64,000 nt of DNA, taken from NCBI RefSeq assembly GCF_004217445.1, contig NZ_SHKX01000016.1:115051-179050 (forward strand), given 5' to 3'. The translations under genes were made by a program, and so were the position numbers. Below, in pieces: positions 28,933-37,326 of this stretch; the first letter of the stretch is position 1; the number at the start of each line of letters is the position of its first letter. The stretch is from Fluviicoccus keumensis. Lineage in GTDB: Bacteria; Pseudomonadota; Gammaproteobacteria; Pseudomonadales; Moraxellaceae. Under the pieces are notes generated by a model. The model worked only from the letters and a program-made list of their open reading frames with translations, did no database searches and had not been told where the DNA came from.

Positions 28933-29274
28933 ATGAAACCAGATCTTAGTCAGTTGTCCATATCGGAACTGAACGCAGTCATTGCCGAAGCACAGGCCCT
29001 GATTTCCGCCCGCAAGGACGAGGAACTGCAAAAGACCTACCAGGAGTTCGCCGAGAAAGCCCGCGCGCTGGGCATGACCGTCGATCAGATTCTGGCTGTT
29101 GGCGCCAAGAGCGGCCGTGGCAAGGCGGCTCCGGCTGCTGAAAAGAAGCCGGTCGCCATCCGCTACCGCAACCCGGCCAACCCGTCCGAAACCTGGACCG
29201 GTCGCGGCAAGCAGCCCCGCTGGCTGGCAGCCCGTATCGCCGCCGGCTCCAAGGTGGAAGATTTCGCTATCTGA
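28933..29274 (+). CDS. H-NS family nucleoid-associated protein
   Basis: 113 residues. The N-terminal half (about 5-50) is a coiled-coil dimerisation region. A basic, Ala-rich linker leads to the C-terminal DNA-binding motif: YRNPANPSETWTGRGKQPRW (78-97) contains the TWTGRGKQP core that inserts into AT-rich minor grooves. It silences AT-rich and foreign DNA. The family is the Bordetella/Xanthomonas-type H-NS rather than MvaT. GAAGAGGAAC precedes the ATG. A terminator follows, so it is a single-gene unit. Confidence 0.92.
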   Translation: MKPDLSQLSISELNAVIAEAQALISARKDEELQKTYQEFAEKARALGMTVDQILAVGAKSGRGKAAPAAEKKPVAIRYRNPANPSETWTGRGKQPRWLAARIAAGSKVEDFAI

Positions 29275-29300
29275 TTCAGTTGTACCGCTTCGCCGCCCGA

Positions 29301-29324
29301 AACCCCTGCTTGCAGGGGTTTTTT
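29301..29324 (+). terminator. Rho-independent terminator after the H-NS-like gene
   Basis: Stem AACCCCTGC / GCAGGGGTT with a 2-base loop, followed by TTTT, 27 bases past the stop. Confidence 0.9.
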
Positions 29325-29429
29325 GTTGACCTTTTCTTGCCGGGGCTTGCCAGTCGATATGTCTCTATGTGAGAGTGCATTCAGATGGTAATCCGCGTGC
29401 GCGCGACCGAATCCTTGCAGTGATATGTC

Positions 29430-30188
29430 ATGTCCCGAAAAGCCATAAAAGAAGAACAAGAGTCGCGGGCGTATAACTGGGCCCTGTTGGCCACCCTGAT
29501 TTTGCTGTGTTCCCTGGTTGTGCAGACCCCCGCCCGGGTCATGGCCCATTTTCTGCCTGCCCAGGTCAAACCGATGATCGTGGCTTGGGGCGGCACGATC
29601 TGGTCCGGACAGGCGGGTTGGCAATACCGCTCCTTACAGGGACAATTCCGTTGGTCGCTGGACCCGCTGGCCCTGGTGCGGTTGGGTTTGGGCCTGAAGT
29701 GGGAATTGCTGTCCCCCGGCAGCCGCCTTTCCGGCAAGGCCATGGCGGCGTCTGGCCGGTGGGAGTTGAAAGGCTTGCAAGGGGAGCTGGCGGGCAAGGA
29801 AATCCGCGCCCTTGTGCAGAGCTGGGAGTTTCCGGCTGTTCAGGTCACCGTGAAGGATGTGACGCTGCAGCACAAGGGACAGGCCTGGCAGGGATCAACC
29901 GGACGCCTGGAATGGCCCGGCGGCGATATGAGCTATCAGGTCAATGGCCAGAAACAGGCGTTGGCGCTGCCGCCGGTGGTCTTGTCGCTGGATGGAAAGT
30001 CCGGTCCGCTGGAAATGACGCTGACCGAGTCCGGAAGCGGCGCGGGGCTGGCAACATTCATGATCAATGGTGATATGCTCGAAGCCCGGCTACGGCAGCG
30101 TCTGCTGATGCATGCCGCCGGGTATCACGGGGTGGCCGAGCCGGATGCCGTAGTGGTAACTTCTTCCCAGCCGTTGAGCTCGCTCTGA
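29430..30188 (+). CDS. gspN: Type II secretion system protein N
   Basis: 252 residues. One membrane segment lies at about 17-35, followed by a periplasmic, mostly beta domain. It contains GGTIWSGQAGW and LGLGLKWELL, characteristic of GspN, which resembles part of the AsmA-like lipid-transfer fold. GspN is an accessory T2SS inner-membrane protein of unclear role. Here it opens the operon, ahead of gspC and gspD, rather than closing it. No strong ribosome site is seen before the ATG at 29430. Confidence 0.82.
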   Translation: MSRKAIKEEQESRAYNWALLATLILLCSLVVQTPARVMAHFLPAQVKPMIVAWGGTIWSGQAGWQYRSLQGQFRWSLDPLALVRLGLGLKWELLSPGSRLSGKAMAASGRWELKGLQGELAGKEIRALVQSWEFPAVQVTVKDVTLQHKGQAWQGSTGRLEWPGGDMSYQVNGQKQALALPPVVLSLDGKSGPLEMTLTESGSGAGLATFMINGDMLEARLRQRLLMHAAGYHGVAEPDAVVVTSSQPLSSL

Positions 30189-30219
30189 AAATGATGGCAT
30201 TATCCCTAGACAATAATAA

Positions 30220-31077
30220 GTGGCTTTTTCCGTGAAATACCCCGTTTTGAACCTCATTGCCGGCCATAACCGCAAGTTGGCTCAGGCCTTGATGCTGCTG
30301 GCCGTGCTGTGGTTCGGATGGCGGCTGGCCGGGTCATTGTGGCTGGTGACCGGACAGGACCATGCCGATCTGGCCCGTCCTCCGGCACAGGCAACCGCCG
30401 ACTCCGCGCAGCCCGACGTTGATACCGGCAAGCTGGCGGGATTCTCACTCTTCAAGTCCGCGTCCCCCGCCAGATCCGACCAAGGCGGTGAAGCTACGCA
30501 AGAAACGTCGTTGCAATTACGGTTGGACGGTGTGTTTGCCGGTTCCGATCCGAAAAGATCGGGAGCCATCATCGCCGATCAGGGGCAAGGCGTCGGCAAG
30601 CTCTATGCCGTGGGTCAAAGCGTGCCCGGCGGAGCAATACTCGAGTCGGTGCATCCGGACAAGGTTGTGCTGTCACGAAACGGTAGCCGCGAGGTGCTTC
30701 GATTCGTCAAGACCAACCTGCTGGGCGGTGACGCGCCGCCTTCCCCATCCGCCGCGGCCGGGGGCGGGCAGGGCGACAAGGCCCGCCAGATGCTGTCCTC
30801 CGCAATCGATCGTCTGGGCTCTGAACCCGGCGCCTACCTTTCGGAAATGGGGCTGGTGGCAGGCGGCGAAGGCTACGAGATTACCGACAGCGCACCCGCC
30901 AATATCCGGCGCAGCCTTGGGCTGAAGGCCGGCGACAAGATTCTTCGGCTGAACGGCCAGCCTCTGGGCAACCCCCAACTGGATCGCCAGTTGCTGGAAC
31001 AAGTAAAACAAAGCGGGCATGTCCGGGTCGATGTGCGCCGTGGCAGTCAAACTCTAACCATTGAGCAGAATTTTTAA
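30220..31077 (+). CDS. gspC: Type II secretion system protein C
   Basis: 285 residues with a GTG start at 30220; a GTG at 30232 is also possible, and neither has a clear ribosome site. One membrane helix (about 18-42) is followed by a periplasmic homology region (about 95-170, LRLDGVFAGSDPKRSGAIIAD). A C-terminal PDZ-like domain (about 205-285) has IRRSLGLKAGDKILRLNGQPL. GspC links the inner-membrane platform to the GspD secretin and helps select substrates. The stop is 1 base before the gspD start. Confidence 0.93.
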   Translation: MAFSVKYPVLNLIAGHNRKLAQALMLLAVLWFGWRLAGSLWLVTGQDHADLARPPAQATADSAQPDVDTGKLAGFSLFKSASPARSDQGGEATQETSLQLRLDGVFAGSDPKRSGAIIADQGQGVGKLYAVGQSVPGGAILESVHPDKVVLSRNGSREVLRFVKTNLLGGDAPPSPSAAAGGGQGDKARQMLSSAIDRLGSEPGAYLSEMGLVAGGEGYEITDSAPANIRRSLGLKAGDKILRLNGQPLGNPQLDRQLLEQVKQSGHVRVDVRRGSQTLTIEQNF

Positions 31078-31078
31078 C

Positions 31079-33028
31079 ATGAAGGCGCGCAAATCCTTAG
31101 TGGCACTGGGCCTGTGGCTGGCCCTTTGCGGAGTGGCTTCGGCAAAGACCTGGAAGGTAAACCTCAAGGATGCCGAAATCTCGGCGCTGGTTTCCGAGGT
31201 GGCGGAGATAACCGGGAAAAATTTCATTGTTGATCCCCGCGTCAAGGGAAATATCACCGTCATTTCCAGTAAACCGCTTTCGGCAGACCAGGTTTATGAT
31301 CTGTTCTTGGGTGTGTTGAGTGTCAACGGTTTTGCCGCCGTGCCTTCCGGCAATGCCATCAAATTGGTGCCGGATGTCAACGCCAAACAGAATGCGGTGC
31401 CGTTTGACATGCGTCAGAAGCTGAAAGGCGAGGCGTTGGTCACCCGGATTATCATGCTGGAGAATACGAGCGCCAACGAACTGGTGCCCGTGTTGCGCCC
31501 TCTGCTGCCCCAGTTTGCCCATCTGGCCGCTATCAATGGCGCCAATGCCTTGGTCATTTCCGACCACGCCAACAATATTGCCGAGATCGAGGAGCTGGTG
31601 CGTTCCCTCGACACCGGCGAGGGTGATGAGCTGGAAGTGATTGCCCTGAAAGAGGTTCGGGCCGACGATGTGATGTCGATGCTGGACACCCTGACCTCGA
31701 CATCGGCCAGCAAGGATATGCGCGGCAGTCGTTTGCGCGTTCTGGCGGATAATCGCGGCAATCGGTTGCTGGTCAAGGGAGATGCCCGCGCCCGCAAGCG
31801 GATACGTGAAATTGTCGCCCAGCTTGACAAGCCTGCCGCTGAACGCTTGAGCGGGGTCCGTGTTTTTCGGCTCAAACATGCCAGCGCCAAGCAGACGGCC
31901 GATGTGCTGAAAAACCTGGCCACCGGTGACAGCAGCAGCCGCAGCAGCACGCCCACCGGCGGCGCGGCTACCCAGGCGTCTTCCGCCTCGACCGCTTCCG
32001 GCGGAGTCAGCATCATTGCCGACGAGGCCCAAAATGCCTTGGTGGTCCGCGCCGACCCGTCGCTGATGCGCGAGCTGGAGCAGGTTATCCTGCAGTTGGA
32101 TCAGCGACGTTCGCAAGTGCTGATCCAGGCCGCCATTGTCGAGGTTTCCGGCGAAAATGCCGACCAGCTGGGCGTCCAGTGGGCGTTTGGCGATCCCAGC
32201 AAAGGAGTGGGCCTGATCAATTTCTCCAATGCCGGAACCAGCATCGCCAGTGTGGCGGCCGCAGCGGCCAAGAATGACCCGACGCTGGCCGGTAGTCCGG
32301 CGGGCGCCCTGATCGGGATCGGCAAGTCGGAAACCAACAGCAACGGCGACCGTACATTTTACGGGGCGCTGATCCAGGCGTTGAATACGATCAGTAACGC
32401 CAACCTGCTGTCCACGCCCAGCATCATGACCCTGGACAATCAGGAGGCCAAAATCGTGGTGGGCCAGAATGTTCCCTTCATCACGGGTTCGACCACCTCG
32501 GGCACGGGGGGAACCAGCAACCCCTTCACCACCATTGAGCGTCAGGATGTGGGTATTACCCTGAAGGTTGTGCCGCATATCGGAGAGGGCGGTGCGGTGC
32601 GGCTGGAGGTTGAGCAGGAGGTATCTTCGGTGGTGCCCAGTGTCTCCGGCGTCAACTCGGCCGACCTGATCACCAACAAGCGTTCCATCAAGACCACCAT
32701 CCTCGCGGATGACGGCCAAACCATTGTGCTGGGCGGCCTGATCCAGGACGACAGCAAACTTTCAGTAAGTGAAGTTCCCCTCTTGGGTAAAGTACCTGTT
32801 TTGGGTTATCTTTTCCGGTCAAAGAGCAACAGCAAGACCAAGCGGAACCTTCTGGTCTTTTTGCAGCCGCAAATTCTGCGGGACAGTGAAAGCGCCCTGG
32901 CGATCAGCACGGGAAAGTACAACCTGACCCGGGGGCTGCAACTGCAAGTAGGCGCGCGCGGTGAATTGATGCACTTGCCGGAATCGATCAACCAGGTTTA
33001 CCAGGGTTCGGCGCCGGCCAAGCCTTGA
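31079..33028 (+). CDS. gspD: Type II secretion system secretin
   Basis: 649 residues from the ATG at 31079, with a signal peptide ending at ASA near residue 22. N0, N1, N2 and N3 ring domains are followed by the secretin domain, with VLIQAAIVEVSGENADQLGVQW and the closing VPLLGKVPVLGYLF segment. A Ser/Thr/Ala-rich insertion lies in N3 (about 285-305). GspD forms the 15-fold outer-membrane channel through which folded exoproteins such as lipases leave. A C-terminal S-domain of about 40 residues may bind a pilotin. Confidence 0.96.
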   Translation: MKARKSLVALGLWLALCGVASAKTWKVNLKDAEISALVSEVAEITGKNFIVDPRVKGNITVISSKPLSADQVYDLFLGVLSVNGFAAVPSGNAIKLVPDVNAKQNAVPFDMRQKLKGEALVTRIIMLENTSANELVPVLRPLLPQFAHLAAINGANALVISDHANNIAEIEELVRSLDTGEGDELEVIALKEVRADDVMSMLDTLTSTSASKDMRGSRLRVLADNRGNRLLVKGDARARKRIREIVAQLDKPAAERLSGVRVFRLKHASAKQTADVLKNLATGDSSSRSSTPTGGAATQASSASTASGGVSIIADEAQNALVVRADPSLMRELEQVILQLDQRRSQVLIQAAIVEVSGENADQLGVQWAFGDPSKGVGLINFSNAGTSIASVAAAAAKNDPTLAGSPAGALIGIGKSETNSNGDRTFYGALIQALNTISNANLLSTPSIMTLDNQEAKIVVGQNVPFITGSTTSGTGGTSNPFTTIERQDVGITLKVVPHIGEGGAVRLEVEQEVSSVVPSVSGVNSADLITNKRSIKTTILADDGQTIVLGGLIQDDSKLSVSEVPLLGKVPVLGYLFRSKSNSKTKRNLLVFLQPQILRDSESALAISTGKYNLTRGLQLQVGARGELMHLPESINQVYQGSAPAKP

Positions 33029-33055
33029 CACAATAATGTAGGGAAGAGACCAGTC

Positions 33056-33997
33056 ATGTTAAAGATCCAGTTCCTTGATCGTCGCCAGCCGGCCTTCTGG
33101 CTGGTTGATCCGCGCCTAACCATCGGCCGGGACAAAAGCAACGGCCTCGTCATTAATGACGAAGGCGTTAGCGTGTTCCATGCCGAGCTTCAGCAGGAAG
33201 ACGGCAAGTTGTACCTGCGTGATGCGGGCAGTGTGAATGGCACTTTCCTGAATGACCAGCCGGTCAGCCAGCGGATCGAGGTCAACGTGGGCGATGTTAT
33301 CCGCCTGCACCTGGTGGAACTGCAGATCATTGATCCGACCAAGGCTCCTCCCGAGGGCGCACCGCAGATCAAGCGCGATCTGGGAGCCAAGCAGGTGCCG
33401 GTCTGGCAGGTCAAGGCCATGACCGGTGTCATTTCCGGGCGCATGTTCCCCATCGAAGGCACCAAGGTGGTGGGCCGTGATCCCCATTGCGATATCGTGG
33501 TGGGCGGCGCGCATGTGTCGCGCCGTCATGCCGAGTTCTCGATCCGCAGCGGCCAGCTGTGGCTGAAGGATCTGGGCTCGTCCAACGGCTCGTTCATCAA
33601 TGGCAAGCGTCATGAAGAGATTCAGCTCAAGAATGGCGATGAAGTCCGCCTTGATGCGATGACCTTCAAGGTTGTCGGTCCCACCGAGCCGGTGGCGGTT
33701 GAAGATAATTTTGAGGAAGAAGCCGAACGCACCCAATTCCGCCCGGTCGCGGGTGCGGGTAAAGCCGCGCCGGCGCCAGCGGCGCAGTCACGCAATCCCT
33801 CGCCGCTGCCGCAGCATGCCGCGCCCAAGCCGTCAGCGCCGGTTTCGGCGCCTGAGCCCCGTCCTGCTCCTCAGGCGAACCATGCTGCTCCGTCCGCTCC
33901 CGCCACTCCCGCTTCGGCGTCAAAGAGCAATGTCGGCATGATCGTGACGGTTGTGCTGATCGTGGTCGGCGTGCTGATGGCGCTGTTCCTGCTGTAA
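33056..33997 (+). CDS. Tail-anchored protein with two FHA domains
   Basis: 313 residues. FHA domain 1 is at about 20-85 (IGRDKSNGLVIND, SVNGTFLN). FHA domain 2 is at about 135-200 (VGRDPHCDIVV, VSRRHAEF, GSSNGSFING). A Pro/Ala-rich linker with a TQFRP motif follows, then a single membrane helix at about 293-313 that ends the chain. The FHA domains therefore face the cytoplasm. FHA domains bind phosphothreonine, but no kinase gene is near. GGAAGAG lies 8 bases before the ATG. It is 27 bases after gspD and ends at the shared terminator, so it belongs to the T2SS transcript. Confidence 0.88.
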   Translation: MLKIQFLDRRQPAFWLVDPRLTIGRDKSNGLVINDEGVSVFHAELQQEDGKLYLRDAGSVNGTFLNDQPVSQRIEVNVGDVIRLHLVELQIIDPTKAPPEGAPQIKRDLGAKQVPVWQVKAMTGVISGRMFPIEGTKVVGRDPHCDIVVGGAHVSRRHAEFSIRSGQLWLKDLGSSNGSFINGKRHEEIQLKNGDEVRLDAMTFKVVGPTEPVAVEDNFEEEAERTQFRPVAGAGKAAPAPAAQSRNPSPLPQHAAPKPSAPVSAPEPRPAPQANHAAPSAPATPASASKSNVGMIVTVVLIVVGVLMALFLL

Positions 33998-34013
33998 GCC
34001 ATGCCGTTGCGTG

Positions 34014-34044
34014 AAAACAGGCCCTTTCAGGGCCTGTTTTTTTT
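34014..34044. terminator. Bidirectional terminator overlapping the end of the E2 gene
   Basis: A 12-bp perfect stem (34014-34025 with 34029-34040), a 3-base loop and a T8 run. It ends the gspN-FHA transcript on the plus strand. On the minus strand the final codons and stop of the E2 gene (from 34027 up) lie in the A-tract and first arm. Confidence 0.92.
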
Positions 34045-35094
34045 GCGGTCCGCACGGATCAGGGCGGCGATGACGGCATTCAGGAAACGGACGGCTTCCC
34101 CTCCGGTCAGCGCACGGTGGTCAACGCTCAGCGACAGCGGCAGCACATAACGGGTTTGCAGTCTGCCTGACTTGCCGGGCTGGACAGTTTGCTGCATCCG
34201 GCCGACACCCAGAATCGCCACCTGCGGCGGCACGACCAGCGGGGTGGCGAAGCGGCCGCCCAGGCTTCCGAAGCTGCTCAGGGTGATGGTGCCGCCCTGA
34301 TGATCCTCTGGTTGCAGGCGGTGGGAGCGCGCCTTGTCTACCAATACATGCAGCCCGCTGGTAATGTCGCGCAGGCGCAGTCGGTCGGCATGACGAAGCA
34401 CCGGTGTCATCAGCCCGTAGTCGGTATCGACGGCGAGCGTCATGTGGATGTCTTGCTGGGGCTGAAAATCCTCACCCCGGAGCCAGGCGTTCGCCTCCGG
34501 CACTTCACGGCAGGCGCGGCAAAGCGCCTTGACCAGTTGCGGCAGAACCGGATGCAAGGGCTGACGCAAATACACCGCATCAAAGACCGTCACCTGGACA
34601 ACATCACGATGCGCCGCCGCCAATTGCCGGTGCATCCACAAACGCGGACCGGCCTTCCCGGATTCGGTCGCGGCCGTTGTATCGGCGACGGCGGATTGCC
34701 GGGATGGATGGCATCGCTGACGGGCTTCGGTACGGGCGGCGGCGGTGAAGTGCGTGGCGCCTGTGCGGAAGGGCCGGTCTTCCGTATCAATCGTGCTTTG
34801 CCGCATGTGACCGACCACACTGCCCTGATCCACGGGTGCCGCGCTCACGGGGGTGTCAGAGGCCGGAAGCCAACTGAACAATGGCTGGCCGACCTGAATG
34901 TGGTTGCCGACAGCCGCCAGCAATTCGGTCAGCCGCAGATTCTCGGGGGCGGGGATCTCGACAATCGATTTGGCGGTCTCCACGGCCAGGATGGTTTCCC
35001 CCTGGCGCACGTGCTGGCCGGTTGTCGCCAGCCATTCCGTCACGACCGCTTCTTTCAGGCCTTCCCCCAGATCCGGGAGCCGGAACAGGTTCAT
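34027..35094 (-). CDS. 2-oxoacid dehydrogenase E2 (dihydrolipoamide acyltransferase), short form
   Basis: 355 residues from the ATG at 35094, preceded by GGAGG. The lipoyl domain (1-78) has the attachment Lys42 in VETAKSIVE. The catalytic domain (about 140-355) has His326 in SVDHRALTGG. The 60-residue region between them shows no peripheral subunit-binding domain, which normally holds E1 and E3. The protein is correspondingly shorter than usual E2s (about 400 or more). It overlaps the E1 beta gene by 4 bases. Substrate could be pyruvate, acetoin or branched-chain oxoacids. Confidence 0.85.
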   Translation of the reverse strand: MNLFRLPDLGEGLKEAVVTEWLATTGQHVRQGETILAVETAKSIVEIPAPENLRLTELLAAVGNHIQVGQPLFSWLPASDTPVSAAPVDQGSVVGHMRQSTIDTEDRPFRTGATHFTAAARTEARQRCHPSRQSAVADTTAATESGKAGPRLWMHRQLAAAHRDVVQVTVFDAVYLRQPLHPVLPQLVKALCRACREVPEANAWLRGEDFQPQQDIHMTLAVDTDYGLMTPVLRHADRLRLRDITSGLHVLVDKARSHRLQPEDHQGGTITLSSFGSLGGRFATPLVVPPQVAILGVGRMQQTVQPGKSGRLQTRYVLPLSLSVDHRALTGGEAVRFLNAVIAALIRADRKKNRP

Positions 35095-36071
35095 CGCGAG
35101 GCCTCCATACACTGACGTACGGCGATCAGGATATCCGCCACCTGCGGCAGATAAGCCTGTTCCAGCCGCGAATAGGGAACAATGATGTCCGGCGGGCTGA
35201 CCCGCAGAATCGGGGCTTTCAACGCGTAAAACGCCGCTTCACCCAGCCGTGCAGACAGCTCGCTGGCGAATCCGCCGCTGCGCACTGCCTCCTGCACAAT
35301 GACGCAGCGCCCGGTCAGGGCAACCGAGGTCAACAGGCTTTGCATGTCCAGCGGACGCAATGTGGCTACGTCCATGACTTCGCAATCAATGCCTTCGTTG
35401 GCCAGTTGGTCGGCGGCGGTCAGGCAGTCCTGCACCATGGCCCCCCAGCTGATCAGCGTGATATCGCGGCCCGGCCGCCAGACCAGGCATTCGACCAGCG
35501 GAATGCCCGCGCCGTGGTCTTCCACGTCTTCCCTGAGGCCGCGATAAAGGCGTTCCGGCTCCAGCACGATCACCGGGTCCGGATCGCGGATGGCGGAGAG
35601 CAGCAAGCCGTAAGCGGTGCGAGGCGACGAGGCAGCGACGATCTTGAGGCCGGGAATGTGCGCCAGCAGCGCCTCGGTGCTCTCGGAGTGGTGTTCCGGC
35701 GCACGGATACCCGCGCCAAACGGCGTACGCAGGGTCAGCGGGCAGGAGAGGCGACCCCGGGTGCGGTTCCGGAAACGCGCCGCATGTGAGATCAGATGTT
35801 CCATCGCCGCATAGATAAAGCCGAGAAACTGGATTTCCGCCACCGGGCGCAGACCCTGACTGCTCATACCCACGGCCAGCCCGGCGATCAGGCTTTCCGC
35901 CAGCGGGGTATCCAGCACCCGGCGCGGGCCGAAGCGTTCGCGCAACCCCACCGTGGCGCGAAAGACGCCGCCGTTGCGGCCGACATCCTCGCCCAGGATC
36001 ACGACATTTTCGTCTTCCGTCATCGCACGCGCCAAGGCCAAGTCGACCGCTTCCACCAGGGTCATTTTCAT
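35091..36071 (-). CDS. 2-oxoacid dehydrogenase E1 component, beta subunit
   Basis: 326 residues from the ATG at 36071. Transketolase-like pyrimidine domain with GEDVGRNGGVFRAT and DTPLAESLIAG, and a C-terminal transketolase domain with VMDVATLRPLD and IVQEAVRSGGF. It pairs with the alpha subunit to decarboxylate a 2-oxoacid and pass the acyl group to the E2 lipoyl arm. The start overlaps the E1 alpha stop as ATGA and the stop overlaps the E2 start the same way, so all three subunits are translationally coupled. Confidence 0.92.
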   Translation of the reverse strand: MKMTLVEAVDLALARAMTEDENVVILGEDVGRNGGVFRATVGLRERFGPRRVLDTPLAESLIAGLAVGMSSQGLRPVAEIQFLGFIYAAMEHLISHAARFRNRTRGRLSCPLTLRTPFGAGIRAPEHHSESTEALLAHIPGLKIVAASSPRTAYGLLLSAIRDPDPVIVLEPERLYRGLREDVEDHGAGIPLVECLVWRPGRDITLISWGAMVQDCLTAADQLANEGIDCEVMDVATLRPLDMQSLLTSVALTGRCVIVQEAVRSGGFASELSARLGEAAFYALKAPILRVSPPDIIVPYSRLEQAYLPQVADILIAVRQCMEASR

Positions 36072-37144
36072 GGCTGGGCTCCGCGCGCAAGCCATGCGAG
36101 CTTTTGCGCCGTCAGTTCTTCAGGCGGATCGGCGTAAAGGTAGTCAAACATGTCTGCCGGGCGGGCGGGCGGCCCGCCCAGATACGCGTCGACTTCCACA
36201 CGGATTTCCTCCTGCAATTGCTGCTCCAGCGCGCTCTGTCGCGCATCATTCCAGCCGGTTTCACGCTCCAGCAGCCGCCGGAAACGCAGCAAGGGTTCGC
36301 GCTTTGCCGCGGCTTCGCGGTCGGCGGCCTCGGCGTAGCGGCTCATGTCATCGGCGGTCGTATGGTCGCAGAGGCGGTAGGTGACGGCCTCGATGACCGT
36401 CGGGCCTTTACCGGAGCGGGCGCGGTTCAGCGCTTCGTCCAGCACCGCGCTCATGGCGAAAAAGTCGTTGCCGTCAACACGAATACCGGGCAGTCCGCAG
36501 GCGAGGGCCTTGTGCGCCAGCGTGGGGGAGGCGGTCTGGCGGCTCAGCGGCACCGAAATGGCCCATTGGTTGTTGTTGATGACCACGACCAGCGGCAAAT
36601 GCCAGACCCCGGCCAGGTTCAGCGCTTCATAAAAGTCCCCCCGCGAACTGGCGCCGTCGCCACAGGTCACCAGCACGGCGCGGTGCTCTTGACGCAGCTT
36701 GAGCGCTGCGGCTGCTCCGGCCGCATGGGTCAACTGGGTGGCGATGGGAATGCACCAGGTCAGATCGTGGGCAGGACCGTCGTGCGCGCCCCATTCATCC
36801 CCTCCCCAGAACTGCAGGATGGAGCGCATCCGCACCCCGCGCAGCAATTGGGCGGCCTGATCGCGGTAGTAGGGCACGAAAACATCCTCCGGCGCCAACC
36901 GGTAACCGATAGCGGTGCTGACGGCTTCCTGGCCCAGGCAGCTGGCATAGGTGCCCAATTGCCCGGTGCGTTGCAGGGCGACCGCGCGCTGGTCAAACAG
37001 GCGGGTGCGGGTGAGGTGGCTGAAGACGTCCAGCCATTGCGCCGGCGTCGAGCAGCTCTCGGGCGGCGAGTGCAGGAATACACCGTCTTCGCCCAGAAAC
37101 CGGTGCAGCGGAAATTCGATCGGATAGTCGCGGATCAGCGTCAT
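36068..37144 (-). CDS. 2-oxoacid dehydrogenase E1 component, alpha subunit
   Basis: 358 residues. The thiamine diphosphate motif runs from GDG at 162-164 to the NNN at 190-192 (CGDGASSRGDFYEALN). The family signature GQEAVSTAIG is at 71-80. It is the first gene of a three-gene operon E1 alpha, E1 beta, E2. No E3 (lipoamide dehydrogenase) is in the operon, so a shared one elsewhere must serve. Acetyl-transferring (pyruvate or acetoin) and branched-chain types are hard to tell apart here. Confidence 0.92.
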   Translation of the reverse strand: MTLIRDYPIEFPLHRFLGEDGVFLHSPPESCSTPAQWLDVFSHLTRTRLFDQRAVALQRTGQLGTYASCLGQEAVSTAIGYRLAPEDVFVPYYRDQAAQLLRGVRMRSILQFWGGDEWGAHDGPAHDLTWCIPIATQLTHAAGAAAALKLRQEHRAVLVTCGDGASSRGDFYEALNLAGVWHLPLVVVINNNQWAISVPLSRQTASPTLAHKALACGLPGIRVDGNDFFAMSAVLDEALNRARSGKGPTVIEAVTYRLCDHTTADDMSRYAEAADREAAAKREPLLRFRRLLERETGWNDARQSALEQQLQEEIRVEVDAYLGGPPARPADMFDYLYADPPEELTAQKLAWLARGAQP

Positions 37145-37326
37145 GACGATTTGTCCGGGATTTTATCTTCAGTGTAGACCCCGCCGGCGGGATGTCATGG
37201 CATTCGCTGTCATCGCAGGAAGTCGATGTGCGGTCTGGCGAAGTCAGAAGTCCGATCTATAATTTCCGGCAATGACACATTTTGAGTGTGCCATTGGCAT
37301 CTATCGACCGAGACGGAGAGCTCATC

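Noticed and set aside
33025..33055. TTGACA at the gspD stop as a promoter for the FHA gene
   Set aside because: No -10 hexamer lies at a suitable distance, so read-through from gspD is more likely.
34189..35115. Long plus-strand frame opposite the E2 gene
   Set aside because: It is antisense to a gene with clear lipoyl and catalytic motifs and resembles no protein family.
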